DNA from: Pyrocephalus nanus
Taxonomy: Eukaryota > Chordata > Aves > Passeriformes > Tyrannidae
Direction of reading: 5' to 3'
Length of the DNA: 64,000 nucleotides
Assembly (NCBI GenBank): GCA_038380795.1
Contig: CM076259.1
Location: forward strand, 101,915,739 to 101,979,738
Shown here: in pieces, positions 1 through 13,465 of the stretch
Position numbering within the stretch: the first letter of the stretch is position 1
How the letters are laid out: every line of letters begins with the position of its first letter
The notes under the pieces: model-generated
Told to the model about the DNA's origin: nothing
Database searches by the model: none
What the model saw: the letters and a program-made list of their open reading frames with translations, nothing else
Made by a program: the position numbers and the translations under genes

Positions 1-1584
1 GCCTTCTCCGTCTTCCAAAAATCTGATTGTCTCCATCGTGCTGTATTACCCTTTCTGCAGATGATGGAGTGTTTTAAGTCCTCTCTGAAAACTGGACCCT
101 ATTGTAAGGCTTTCCTTAAGAAGGCTTTATCTATTTTGCTCTCCTGATCAAGTGCTTTGAAGCAATGTTCCCCTGAATGTCACCTGTGTTATTGTGTCTT
201 CAAACCCTCATGCAAAAACTTTTAATTTGTTCCTTACCTATTTCAAAGCAAAAATACATGCACTCAAGCCTCCCTTTCCTCTGCAAGAATCTCCTTCCCT
301 TCTTAGTTCAACCTTCTTCAAATATTCGGTGTCTGTTCGTGGCAGTGCTCCGATTGTGGGAGCTATTCCATTACATTTTCTGTAATCCGTGACAGGTAGC
401 TCAGATAACTCAAATTTCTGTAACTACACTGACTCCTAGTTCCTCCTGTTTGTTTCTCATGAATTTTATTTACAGGCACCTGACCCAGTCATGCCTCTTT
501 CACAGAGGGAATGAGATATTCATACTTGTAGAAAATTTGGGGTATCTAATATTTTAAAAGAAGAGTTCTGAATTTGCCTGGTGGATGTTAGAATCCCTTT
601 TCTGACTCATGTATCTGCTGATTTTATTAACATCTTCTCACTTGAAATCTGCTAGTCCTTCTTTTTATGTTGATGAGTTTCTCTTTAGTGCTGAAATTAA
701 AAGGTAAGTGTATTTGTTTGTAAAAGTTGCATTTATCTTCAGTGTGCTGTGGTTTATGATGTTCTTGCTTTGTATTTGGCTTTCAAGGTTCCTTAGCTCC
801 CCAGCATGTGTTAAGCCAAGTGCTTGGACTGAAGAATACAGTCATTGCAGTTTCTATTTAATTTTTTTTATCATATTATCTTTTGTACTGAAATGGATAC
901 AGCTTTTTTTTGTTTTTTGTTTGGATTAGACTGACTTGACAGTAGTTACTGTTTAGTAGATTGATAAATTAAATGATGAGTAAGTGAAAAATGTGAGTTC
1001 TCACAATGAGATGAGATTGCTGCCTGTGTTTTTTCCCCTCAGTACTACAATCTCTCATACAGTGGAGGGAGTATGAACTGATTTCAGATTTTGACTGCTC
1101 AGCTAGAGAATGAACTTGCACTGCTTGGTGTTTGAACACTGGAATACTAGCTGTGCTGATCCGGAATTTTCTGGGGTTTGGTGTTTGTATTTCACTAAAC
1201 TTTCTATAATACTGTGAGTCAAGGAGAGGTATTTCTATCTGCTTTTGACAAAAATAGATGTTTGGTACAACATTGCTATTCGGCATTTTAGTGACAAATG
1301 TGAAGGTCAATGTGAAAGTAGTGCTCTTAAAAGTTAAGGGAACCAGCCTGCAGTGGTAAGGAATAGAAGATAATGCAGAGCATTTAGCATTACGTGGCAA
1401 GTGATTCCATTCAGGGAAATAATATTTTAAATGTTTGTGTTTCTTCATGTGCAATTGACTTTCAAAATTAAAACCTTTGAGCAAAATTCGAATGATGTTA
1501 GGGGCATTTTTGGCCCTTAGCTTATCACTTTTGAGTACAGCTGGAAACAGAGTAATGCACAGACTTTTTCTGATCTCATTCCTG

Positions 1585-1862
1585 CGTCTGGAGAAGAATA
1601 ACCCCATACACCAGTACAGGCTGGGGGCTCACCTGGTGGAAAGCAGTTTTATGGAGAAGGACCTGGGTGTCCTGGTGGACAAAGAGCTGTCCATAAGCCA
1701 GCAGTGTGCCCTTGGGGCCAAGAAGTCCAGTGGGGTGCTTTAGGGAGGTGATCCTACCCCTCCATTCAGCCCTAATGAGGCTGCATCTGGAGTGCCGTGT
1801 CTAGTTCTGGGCTACTCAGTGCGAGAGGGACATGGAACTCCAGGAGGGGGTCCAGCTGTCCT
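1585..1862 (+). mobile_element. CR1 LINE fragment (ORF2 3' part)
   Basis: The segment reads like the reverse-transcriptase C-terminal part of an avian CR1 element: 'accagtacaggctggggg', 'gagaaggacctgggtgtcc', 'agccagcagtgtgccctt', then 'gaggctgcatctggagt' and 'agttctgggct'. Frameshifts, and what looks like a deletion around 1735-1745 that joins 'ccagtggggtgc' to 'agggaggtgatcct', show it is dead. It is more GC-rich than the flanking intron. The family is recognised from memory of CR1 consensus patterns; subfamily and exact ends cannot be set by eye. Confidence 0.85.
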
Positions 1863-2954
1863 TACAGAATTCTGATGTGAAATATTAGATGTAGAGTATT
1901 TGTTCCATGGGCTTCCATACTCTGCTTCCATGGCATTCCCTTGAGTGCAGCAGAGAGAGCTTGGTTAATGGTAATTCACTTCAGTTATTGCTTTCCTGTT
2001 CATACATATAAATGACATACAATGAATGTCTCTAACTGCTTGCTATGCAGGGTAGATGTAAATGTGGTATTGACAGTTTTTTAAGCTTTCTTTTTCATTC
2101 ATTGTGACATTTGTCTATACCTGAACCTGAGCCTCTTTCATAGTCCAGTCCCCAGTGGCAGGGGAAAACAGACAATCAGATTAGTATTATATTAATGTGT
2201 TCTAAATGTCATTGATGTCATTGTAGTCCTAATTTATATTCAAGTAAGTGGAAGATTCGTATGTGTAGTGTTACTGCTTCAAAGATCAGATAGTTGTGCA
2301 GAATGGAGCGTAGAAGCTAAAGTTGCTGAGTTCCCAAAGCTTAAGACCACCACTACTTATTCAGTCTCCCCTCTCACCCCCAAGGTGGGCTATAGTGTTC
2401 TCTGAATCACAGAATTGCTGTCTTTTATTTCTTTTCCTCAAAATCTTATTCCCAAGTCTCTCTCCTTCTGCAATTATTTTTAAAGAGTTGTTTCCTAATA
2501 TATTTCTTGGTAAACTGTTAAAGCACTAATTTTGAGTAAACTATCAGATTTAGAATGACTTACCCACCCAAGGGAAAAAAAATTGAATCTCTGTTTGGTG
2601 TTGTCTTAGTTTCCTAGAAGTCTGAGTCCTGGGATTAATGGAAGTAAACATTTGGGGTTCACAGCTATAAGGCTTTGTAGCATGAGAAGATAACGTAAGG
2701 TAGTCCCGGGTCTTTTTTTTTTGGTTGCTCTTGCTGCATTATATTGTCTTCTATTTATTACTTCTGCTAATAGATTGCTAAGATATGCTCTATTTCAAGG
2801 ATTTATTTAATTTGATCATATATGCAACTTTGCTATTTTTTTCAGTCACATACAAAGATTTCTTTAAGAGGGCCTGGCCAGGTTGTACAAAATGGGTGTG
2901 AGAGCATTTTTCAATGCATTGAATTACCACTGAGGGAATGGTATGAAGCTGTAT

Positions 2955-3175
2955 CAGGGGACATTTAGGTTAGATATTAGGAAGAGATTCTTCACCCAGA
3001 TGGTGTTTGGGCACTTGAACAGGCTCCCCAGGGAAGTGGTCAGAGCACCAAGCCTGACAACACTCTCAGGCACATGGTGAGACCCTTGGGGATGGTCCTG
3101 TGCAGGGCCAGGAATTGGACTTTGATGATCCTTGTGGGTCCCTTCCAGCTCAGGATATTCTAGAATTCTATGAAA
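2955..3175 (+). mobile_element. CR1 LINE 3' end fragment
   Basis: The segment holds the typical order of a CR1 3' end: 'aggttagatattaggaag', 'attcttcaccca', 'gaacaggctccccaggga', a variable part, and finally 'gggtcccttccagctcagg' followed by 'attctagaattctatgaa', a decayed copy of the ATTCTATG tail. It is on the + strand, diverged and non-coding. It may derive from the same insertion as the fragment 1.1 kb upstream, but unrelated intron sequence separates the two. Confidence 0.8.
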
Positions 3176-6100
3176 TGTAATGGTTTTCTTTATTCACATT
3201 GGTCAGTCTGTAGCCATATCAGTGGAATGAATGGTGTCCCATTGATGTCTGCAGTTGTGTTGTTTCCCTTTGAGTCTTTTATGACAATCCAGACTGCTGT
3301 TTGAAAGGCTCCTTGGAGAATACTCCATCCCCTTACCTCCTGCTTTGTACTTGTCGTGTTATGAACCCTACTCAGATATGGGTGGTATTCAGTACTAAAA
3401 TTTCTCATTGCCTCCCTCCTTTGTTCTCAAAGGCTAATATTTAGAAATAGAAGGTGCAGGGCAAAGATGAGAGAGAGCTTTCAAAGTAGAGAAATTAACT
3501 TGCTATGGAAGGTGATACTAAGATTTTTTTTTTTTCAGGTGTGTTCAGTTTTATAGTAGTACCATGTGAGGGTGTTTGCTTTCAGTACCAAAAATTAAGA
3601 TGGCTTATGTTGGCTTGGCCATTATAACATTGGGTAGTGCAATTTCATGCAGCACAAAACTGGGATGCAGAGAGACCTGATGCTGCAGAAGATCTTCAGA
3701 ATAAGGGGGAGGGAGAAAAATGGGATCACCCTTGTACTTCAGTAATGCAGGTAGCTGAAAGAAGCATAGGAGCCTGAGTTAAAAATAACAAGAGTGATTC
3801 ATCTTGCTTTGGAAGGATATGTGAAATACATTACTGATGGTTTTCAATTTAAATTAAGTCAAAGATAAGCAATTTGTTGCAGTCACAGTATCTCAGATCA
3901 GTATTTCTTTCAGTCAGATAGTTTCTTCCAGTTTGTCACACTAATGACTCTGGATTAACCAGACATCTTTTGAACTTTTGTTTCTTAAAGAAACTTATAC
4001 GAGTTTTTGATAGTATTTTACATAATATGTTTTATGAATTCTTGCTATAGGTACTGGTTTTACCAAGTAAAAGGTTACTGCTTATGTCTCAAATAATAGC
4101 TTTGCTTGGAATATTGCCAGTAAATAAACATGCCCCTTAGTAGTTGCTGCACACTCCATCTGCAAAGGGATTATATATCATTACACTTGTAATAATACAG
4201 GAATCATATTCAGACCTGCAGCAGTGTGTTCTGTGGTTGCCCCTAATGATTCTTAATTGCTAACAGCTTGTAGTGCTGTATCTCATTTTAAAATCCTTGT
4301 AAGAGAAATCTTATTTTTAAATGTGGGTGTGATGAGCACCCAAAGCCGAACTATCCATACAAATCAGTTTTTCTTGTAAGAAGTTGAAAATGTTATGCTG
4401 AAAATTAAAGAACTTGACTAGTATTATCTTAGAAGCCGCAGCAGAAGAAATTGAAATACGTGAGAATTAGCTGATGTGGGGTCTTGGATCATTAGGAAAG
4501 TAGTGGTGCAAGCTAGGGAATTTATAGTTAATGCAAGTTAATATATGGGAGAGGAAGCAGCATATGGCTAATTATAGGACTACATCTGTAGTAGTATGAA
4601 CTTGGTTGAATATTGGATTACAGTCTGATCTTGTCATCAAATTGCAAATTTCTGTGTAGCGTAATTGATGCAAAGAAAATTGTATTTCTAAATTTTAGGC
4701 TAATTGTTCTTCTGAAAGGGATTCTTGTGGAGTTCTTGAACTTTTCTGGGACATATGAGCAGCTTTAAGAGCACTGTTTTAATCATTGATCTCTGGACAC
4801 TCAATGCATTTAAACAAAGGCCACTAAAACAGAGCACAACTCAGTGTTTCCAAAGATCACTGATGTAGATTATTAAATGTACCATGGTAAAAATGGGTCT
4901 GGATCATCTAGCTAGCTTTCAAAATTATTAGTACCAGCAAAGTTGATTTAAAATTTTAATACACTAAAATGTCTTGAATATACCTTATTTTCTTAATTTT
5001 GGGGGGTGAATTTAGGACTTTTTTTTTAATCCATGAATCCAGGAAGATAAACATTTGGCAGTGTAGGTAAAACATTGACAAAAGTAGTGAAAACTTTCCT
5101 ATCATTTCACTTTATCTGACAGCTATAGGCTCCTCTTGGCACATGTATTTTTTTCATCAGTAAAGATTATACTGTGTTTTTAAATAGTAAATTGTCAGTC
5201 TGAATGTCTTGGTTAAAGCAAGTTAAATTTCCTTGATGACTCAGTTCTGTGTAACTCCTAATTGGTGGAATACCCTCCTTAAGTATAGAAAACTTTCTAT
5301 GCTTTTGGAATAAAAGTTCTAGGAATGTCAAAAGATTGGTGGTATCACTGCTCATTCAAAGCCTGGATAACAACAAATGGGGAAAAAAGGAAAGTAGTTT
5401 CCATTTATACCATTCCAGCTGTTAAAATCTGTATAAATATGTAAAATTTCATGCAAAGAACTTAATACTGCACTTACAGTATGTGGTGTTTGATCACAGC
5501 TAAAAGCCTAAGTAAGGACTTAGACAAACCTGGCATCAGCGTATGGTGATCAAGAAATTTTGGATACAGTGGGAGGGCAGAATGAGCTCTAGAGGCCTTT
5601 TTGCTAAGACTGCTTAGTGCTTGGTCTTTTTTCAACTGATAGCAATTGTTACATGCGTGCACAGAACTGGAAGCATTCCTTATGCTCTTTGTCTCTTATA
5701 CATATATAACAAATCTGAAACTCTTCACATACTTCTTATTATTTTGCTGTTTGTAGCTGCACCTGGACAATAAAGCTCGATGAATCTGCTCCTTGCTTTT
5801 GTTCAGAATAGTCCGGTTGCATGCTAACTTCTCCTTTTCTAAAGGATATATATTTAAGCTGCTTCTAGTTTAAGAGGAAAACTACAACACTCTCTGGATT
5901 TTTGAAGTATTTGCATTTTTTATTATACCTGGTTTACTTTAGCCTAAACTGCTAATTAGACCACTCTTTGTGCAAGTCCCTTTTAAATCCTAACATCTTA
6001 GAATATAATGGCTTTATTTGCCCAGTATAAAAAAATCACCCATTTCATGCAATTTTATATTCACTTTACCAGATGAGTAGCAAAGTGAAGATTTGTTTCT

Positions 6101-8688
6101 GAACAGCATACTTAACTCTATTTTGGAAAGAGATACCAACACTGCTCTGCAGTTTTTTAGTTGCTTGCACCTTAAAAACTTAGATAGAGCATTTTCAATT
6201 TCTTTCTCCACATGAAGACTAATTTCTGGAGAGTACTGCAGTGTGTAAAAATTAGTATAAGGAAATTCGATGTCAGTATTAGAAAGGCAGGGTGAATATT
6301 TGCAGGTCTTGAAGTGCAATGACTGTGCTCAGGGAGGCCTATTCTTTGATTAACTTGTACCCTTGTACCCACGTTTTTACAAGTATAAAGGGGGGTGCAC
6401 GTGCCCATGGGAGGCATCTGATTTGGGCAGTATCTCCATCATGCAGGATGGAGGACAAGGGTAAGTAGCTTGTAAGTCCCCACTACATCTCTGATGGTCC
6501 TCTTGGTGGTATTAACAAACTAGTTCTTACATCTTTCATATATATTTTATGTTTAGATGTTTGCGATGTTATGAGATGGTCTTTGGCTTCGGTCTTGTTT
6601 ACTTCAACTTCCATGAGTCTGTTTTCTGGTTTTCCTTGTTTAGAATTTGTGTTTGAAAAGTATGTTTATAATCTCCTTCCCTGATGGGCTAACAGGAGAA
6701 AGGCTCCTGTATGTTATAAGCTGCAACCCTGTGGCCGTCTTCATGTTGTTAGAATGCAGGGACTACTTATCCTGACCTGTTACATCCTTCTGCAGCAGAA
6801 ACAGGGTGTGTGTGTGTGCTCTGAAAGGGTGGGGTTTCTGTTTTCAGTTTTTGATACAGAATTGTGCTGCCATATTGAACAACACTCCTAATCTTTCAGT
6901 ACACAAAGAATCCTTACAATATTGAGGAGAACTCCCTCCCAAATGTGTATTATGAAGCATATTTTTTCATGGATTTCTAATAACAGAAGATTACCACAGA
7001 TTCCTGTGTGCTGAAAATTAACCGCAAAACACTTTTCTTAGACTTAACCTTGACTGAACAGGATTACCATCATTATCAATTTTCGTTTGGACTGTAGAGA
7101 GAGTTTTAAAAAAAATTTTGTGGTTTTCAGGTATGACAGAAGTGGCATTTATAAGTGTAATACTGAGGTGTGGAAAGATGAAGTTCTCTAGGACCAAAAA
7201 AACTTTGTTGGCTGGTTACACCTACTTCTGTTTTTGACAGTATGCATCTTGACCAGGAGGCAAGCTATCTTCTTGAAATCAATTAACATTTCCAACAGAG
7301 ATGGAGGAATGCCATGTTTATGCACAGAAATATGTTACAGGCAATGCCATCTGCAGAGTAGAGCTGACTAGCTGCTGCTCCTACAGGATCAAATTTCCTG
7401 TGACTGTTTGTGTGAAAAGCTCATCCGAGGGGCATACCTTTTTTTTTCCCTCAAAGCATCAGCTAGTGAAGAATGGTGTTAAGAAATGTATGCAAGATAG
7501 TGTCTGATGGAACTGAAGCCTGGGCTCTGAATCTGCTCTAATATTGTGAGTTCTTCCTGCTTCTTCTGCTATAAATGCTGCTGTAGTGCTAAGGAATCAA
7601 AACTATTCAGGGAGCAAAAGAGAATCAGTAGGAGCTTCCCAAGTGACCTTTAGAAAGCCTAAAGAGAGGGCAAATAACATCCATCCCATGGGCTCTAGCA
7701 GGTTTAAAACAAGAAAAGAAGTGAAGGAGTGGTATTTCTGCTCAGTAATTCTGGGATGCAGTGTTCCCTTCATCCATATTCCTCAGATAACATAAAAGAG
7801 ACTGCAAACCAGATCTCTCAGATTATGTCAGAGAAGCAAATCGAGGGAGATCAGCCTGTCTATAGTATTCCTTAGTTTCTGTTCACGATGATTTTCAGTG
7901 AAATAGATAGTTTTTAATTTATATTACTAAAGATTAGCTTCTGTTGCTTTACCAACATCCTTCCAATTACAGATGGGTACATGTACAGAGCCATGCACAA
8001 GTGTTTATATACTCACACACATTTTTGTGTAGTTAATGAGTTACAGCAAAACAGTCTCTTCTGGTAAGTTTTAGAAACTGATACCAGCCCATTCCTTCTG
8101 TTACCTCTTAGGAGATTGTTATATGTATTAGGTACACACTGTTATGCTGGTTCTTTTTATTTTTATGAATTTAAGGAGAACTGAACAGTTGTGCCTCCAT
8201 ATAAAATATGAATGGCAATAATTTGACTCGTTTTATCAGAGTATTTAGTGGGCACATACAAGGCTTTAACAAAAATCTAAATAAAAACCTTCACATCTGA
8301 AGTCTTGTGATTATGTTTTCTCAGGTTTCACTTGTCTCTTCATCTGCAAATCATGTTTCAGGAATGTTCTGAAAATTTATCCTCATTGCTAAAGTATTGT
8401 GTGCTTTTTACCTAAATATGTTTGTATGAAGGAAGGCAATCTTTTAGCACTTCTGAGCTATTAAAAGAAAAGTGAAAATGAAAAGTCTGTTTAGTTTTGA
8501 TATCTCTATTTCTACAGTAAACAATAAGTCCCAGAATTTTTCAATGGGAGAACGTGGCTTTTTTGAACATATCTGGCTAGGAACCAAATTATGAGGGCAC
8601 AGTTTAGTCTTGCAAAGAACAAATATGTGGAAAGACATATGTAAAGGAAAAATTAGGTCCAGGGGTCTTTTGTCCATGGATTTGTTTG

Positions 8689-8711
8689 TTTTTTTTTTTT
8701 TTTTTTTTTTT
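8689..8711. repeat. Poly-T run (23 nt)
   Basis: This is an uninterrupted run of 23 T in intron 3. A second, shorter run lies at 8847-8862. No recognisable retrocopy is attached on the - strand. Confidence 0.95.
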
Positions 8712-11700
8712 GTCTTTTGATTTTTAGAGTAGGGTAGGTTAATAATTAACATTCTGCAAGGCCACCTTTTTCTTTTTGCAAGTGGTGGTGATAGCTAACT
8801 ATTCACAGATTACTAACTGAATGAAGCTGTGTGAGGAGACTAATTCTTTTTTTTTTTTTTTTAATGAGGACTTTAACTGGATTTAGAGTCATTAATGATT
8901 CATTTGTTAATTTTTTTATATTACTATATTTCTATCCACAGCCAGACCTTTGGCTATATGATTTTATATTGTAATGTTTTTTTGGTTTTGTTTTTTTTAA
9001 TCACACCCAGAGTGATGTTATAATGAAAGCAAGTCAGATTCAGCACATTCAAGCACAAATGCTAGTCAACAAACTGCTGTTAGAGCTATTGTTTACTCTT
9101 TGTACCACCAGAAGGCTTGCTACTATATCAGTTTACAAAGGACAGAAGGCAGCCTGCCTCTGATGAAGCTTTGTTTTCCATATCTGCATATAGTTTAGAC
9201 CCGGTACTGCAATGAAGCTCCAAGCTTATTTGTAAAGTCTTAGGTTTCGGATTTTTTCAGTGATCTTAAATGTTTTGTATCCTCCAATCAAATGTGAAGT
9301 AACAGTACTGTTACTAAATATTAATGAGAAATTTTTCTAAGGTTTGAAACTCTTACTCCATTAAGAATCCTAAAGCTTTCCCAGTTGTTACTTTACTCCT
9401 GTTCAAATTAATCGTTGCAGTGCTTTGGAACTGAGAAATACAGCTCTAGGAGATCAATATATAACATACATTCTAAATCCATATTTTTCTTATGACCTAC
9501 TTCTAATGAGGCCTTCTTTGCAAGTTATTTAAAGCTTTATTGATCTCAGGTAGTACCTTCAATTATGCCAGGGACAAGAAATGCAAAGCTCATAGGAGAG
9601 ATATTTTTAGCTTCATAAAGATGCTCACCAGTGAACATGTATTTTATTCTCTAACGTGCAGGTTAAAGAAGAAGGATGAGCTTCAGAAATTCTGGTCTTG
9701 CTGTTAGCTATGCCAGATTGCTTTGTGGGATGTGAGAATTGACGCTGCACAGTTACATTGGCAATGGAGATGTTCTTACTTCAGTAGCACACTTGGGAAT
9801 ACTGTATTTGTGTTTCTAGCATTGGAATTACAAATACAATCCAATGGATGTGATGATCTTAATGTAGCAGTGGAACTCAAGGAACAGTGATCCAGGGGAG
9901 GTAATATGTCTGAGGTTACTAGTCTTGATAAGATTTCTGAAATGTACCTTAAAAACACATGCATGCATGTAAGTTTGTGCATGCAAAAATAAAACAGACA
10001 TAAGGCCTGCAAAGTTAAGTAACTTGGGTGGAATTAATCTCACCCACTGTTTGAGTGCTTAGGTCTTGCATAACCAATCTCCCTAGTTTATATAAGTTGA
10101 GAGAGTCCAACATCCGAAAAGCAATTTGTACCATCTGGAAATTATTAAAATCAGTAACCTTCTGGCCAAATCTTGTCTCCTTGCCCTGCTTTTACTGGCT
10201 GCAGGGAAAGCCTTGACAATGCACATTGAATATCTAACTCACTGCTGGCTAAAGCCAAATGAGATAGACTCAACTTAGGAAATACTTAGAGTTTTATGTA
10301 GATTGAGTCTTTTTAAACACAGAATATAATTGTTCTCAGTCTAAATTTAGCTTTGAGGTTGCTGCTTCTATTTTAGACCTGGAGAAGGCTTCAATTTCTT
10401 TTGCATGCACCAGTATTTCTAATGAAAGAATGCTACCTTTTCCCCTCAAATACTGCCTTGCTTATATACACTGTGATAAACTTCTTTTTTCCCCATAATT
10501 TTCTAGACTTCTCAAATACAAAATTCATCATATAACACCATATGGATACCCACGCAGTTGTCACACAGCTGTCAGCTTCTAGTATTTGAGATGGCATAGC
10601 TAGTAACCTGTTACCTTCATCCCCCATGCATACCAGAACACTGTGGAATGAGGCTCATCTGTGGTTTTGCAGCTATTTCTGAATTCTCAGCATTCCTCTG
10701 CTTTCAGTTAAATTGGGTTACACTAAAATTTTAGATCTTCACAGATTCATTTATTTGTTATGCTAGTTTTAATACTAACTTCAGAGTCCAGGTACCTTAT
10801 CCCAGTTTTCTTTTCCAATCTGTTTTCAGATTGCATTTGTCTGCCTCCTTTTCCCCTTCTCTTTAGCCTATGTATTCCCTGATCCTTAGCTCTTCGTTCT
10901 GCACTTTTTTATCCCCTCTCCCCACATAGTGTTTCCAATGTTTGTGACAATAAACTTGGTGAGATCAAAACACTTCTCCTTCCCCTTTTCCCAAAAATTA
11001 TTTGTTTGTCACATTTGGGCAACTTTCACAGTGAACCTAAATTCTCCATGGTATCTTTTTTCTTCCTGGCTCAGAAGCACATGTGCATGTGCAAGATCTA
11101 AAAGTGGGATGTGTTAGATAGCCTTATTGGTAGGGGCAATTTTTGTTAGAAGAGCTTTTTTTAGTCTTCCTGGAACTTCTGTCATGTTTAGACTTTTTTC
11201 TCTTTAATGAAATATAAGAGAAAATATATTGGCATAGCCATAAGTCTTTGGATGCTGCAGCAACTGCCTGAAGTAAGTCCACAAACTCTGTTTCTCAATT
11301 TAGCTCCAAAGCTGGAATTTCATCTATAGAAATGCTATTTTTATGAAGACTTAGCTGCCATTTCTTCTTCATCTGTTAGTAGTAACAGAACTCTTCCTTG
11401 AGCGCAGATTCCTGTATTTCCTTATATAAATTCTACTTCTCAAGTTAGCAAAATTGCCATGCCGTTTGTGTAGAGGCAACCCTCCTGTTCCTCCAACCTC
11501 TGCAACAATGACCAGGAAAGCTCATATGTGTTTCATGTATGAATCTTGCCTGCTGTCTTTTTTTCAAACAGGTTGGATTGTATTTTAATCCTTAATGCTA
11601 TTCTAGAAAGAAGATAGAATCTCTTATAAGGAATGAAGTTTTAAATGCTTGGCAGAGCAAAATGGCAGTTTTCTTAAGAGGCAAGAACTTCTCTCTTATT

Positions 11701-13139
11701 ATCCATAGAATGCACTGTCTGTATAATCCCAGAGAAGAAAAGCCTTTCTTTTTCTGCAAGCCTGAATATAGAAACTTTGAGAAGAAATGAAGAGGTCCAC
11801 TGAAATACATATCAATATAGAGGTTGAACAAAAACTAATAAAAAAATAGCTAAACTGAAGGGGGCATAGGAAAAAAGCACTGATTTAGTATTCTGTAGGG
11901 CATCCATCACGCTGGTAGAGAAAGTGAGGAGAACTGTTTGGTAAAACATCAGAAAAAATGATCCTGCTGTATTAGAATACTAAAACAATACAAAATTGGA
12001 GGAAAAGAAAATAGTATCAACTTGCACACATTGAGCTTTCTCAGTTATGAGATTTACCTAAAATTTACTTTGTTAAGAGCATAATGTCAGCAAAAATATT
12101 TTTTGAGGGGGGAAAAAACCTGCAGAGCAAAGAAATGCCTTTTTGTAAATGCCACAAAATCATTAGGAGATGGGGGAGGAAATTATTTTCTCTCCATAAT
12201 ACTGTTGTCTAATAGGAGAAGTAGCCAAAGAACTGAGGCTTGAAAATACAAGTGGCATTTCCTGATCAAATTTATCATCCTTTCCTTGGAGAACAACAGA
12301 AAAATATCATCATTAAAGATCTGACATAAGTGAAAGGGGTGTTTGTGACCCTTAATGCTGTTTGAGGAGAAAGAAGACATTGTATAATGGAGAGGAAAAG
12401 GAATGACAGATTATTAGGGTTAATGTCAACATCTAGGAAATGTTCCACAGCCAAACCTATCAGTGAGCTCAGACCAGAATACCAAAGGTGTTGGTTGCAT
12501 TTGGTTACACCTTTTGCATATGAAGTTGCATGGACAAGACAGTGTTACACTAATTTGTGTGATCAAAGTGTGAAGTGAAAAAGTTTTCAGCTTTAAACTT
12601 TTTTTTTTTTTTTTAATTGAAAACACTAAACATAAAAGTTCTCACTTTTGGAATTCTACACAAGAAGACGATTGTATCTTAGGTTTTCCCCCAGATGGGG
12701 AAAGATTATCATAACTAACATATACGGTCTTTCAAATTAATATGTTAAACCCAAAAATAACTTCAGCCATGGCTTTTGCTTTTGCTCCAGAACAGATCTG
12801 GAATAGCTGCTCAGTATCTGAATGGACAGTTACCAGCTCTGGTGGTTTAAGGTCCACTCCAGATAGAGAGTACTTGTTGCTGCCATTTGCACATGAGAAG
12901 TGTTAAAGATAGGGCAAACCTCATCTGTACTTCTGCAGCATGGAAATGACAACAGTTGCTGCTGCTGCTGTTTTTTATTTTTTTCTTCTTCAGCACTAAG
13001 ATAGACTACTTTTCTCTTTAAGATAATGGTAAACTGAGCCAACTAAGTTTGAGAAATCTTACTGTAGCTTGCACTCTAAACCAAAGATTTAGTTGGTATT
13101 GAAAAATTGTTAACATGGAATTAATACTGGAGATTTATG

Positions 13140-13465
13140 ATGGATGAATACAAACATGTCAGGAAAGAATGGCTCAAAAGAAAAAGAAGTGAGGTTTTCC
13201 CTTGTGTGAAGGAGTGCCTCAAATACATGGAGGTATTTTCTGGGATGAATGGCAGTGTGGTTGAGAGCCTGTGGTTCAGAGTAGAGGTGAGACCAGAAAC
13301 TGTGATGTTGTATTGGGAGTTTGTTGTAGACCACCTGATTAAGATGAAGAAGTGGGCAAAGCCTTCTTTAAACAGCTGATGAAGTTTTTAAGTCACAGAC
13401 CCTGATTTTCATAGAGGACTTTAACTTCCCTGGCATCTGCTGAAAGGGCAATGTGGTGGGATATA
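13140..13465 (+). mobile_element. Degenerate CR1-type LINE endonuclease fragment
   Basis: The text follows the APE-endonuclease part of CR1 ORF2. 'gtttgttgtagaccacctga' corresponds to the VGVCYRPPDQ-type segment. The following 'gaagaagtgggcaaagcctt' corresponds to the EEADEAF segment. 'atagaggactttaacttccc' followed by 'tggcatctgctg' corresponds to the conserved GDFN.PDICW motif, read here as EDFNFPGIC with a stop in place of Trp. An 80-codon open frame (13137-13379) covers the first part and stops before the GDFN block. It is a decayed copy, not a gene. Confidence 0.75.

Noticed and set aside
676..704. Candidate micro-exon: CTCTTTAG, 15 bases, then GTAAGT
   Set aside because: The splice-like flanks are good, but the 15 bases do not encode any part of the expected glycine-loop exon, and such AG...GTAAGT pairs arise by chance in AT-rich introns.
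13137..13379. 80-codon + strand open frame as a small gene
   Set aside because: It overlaps a CR1-type endonuclease relic (VCYRPP and EEADE region) and is best explained by it.
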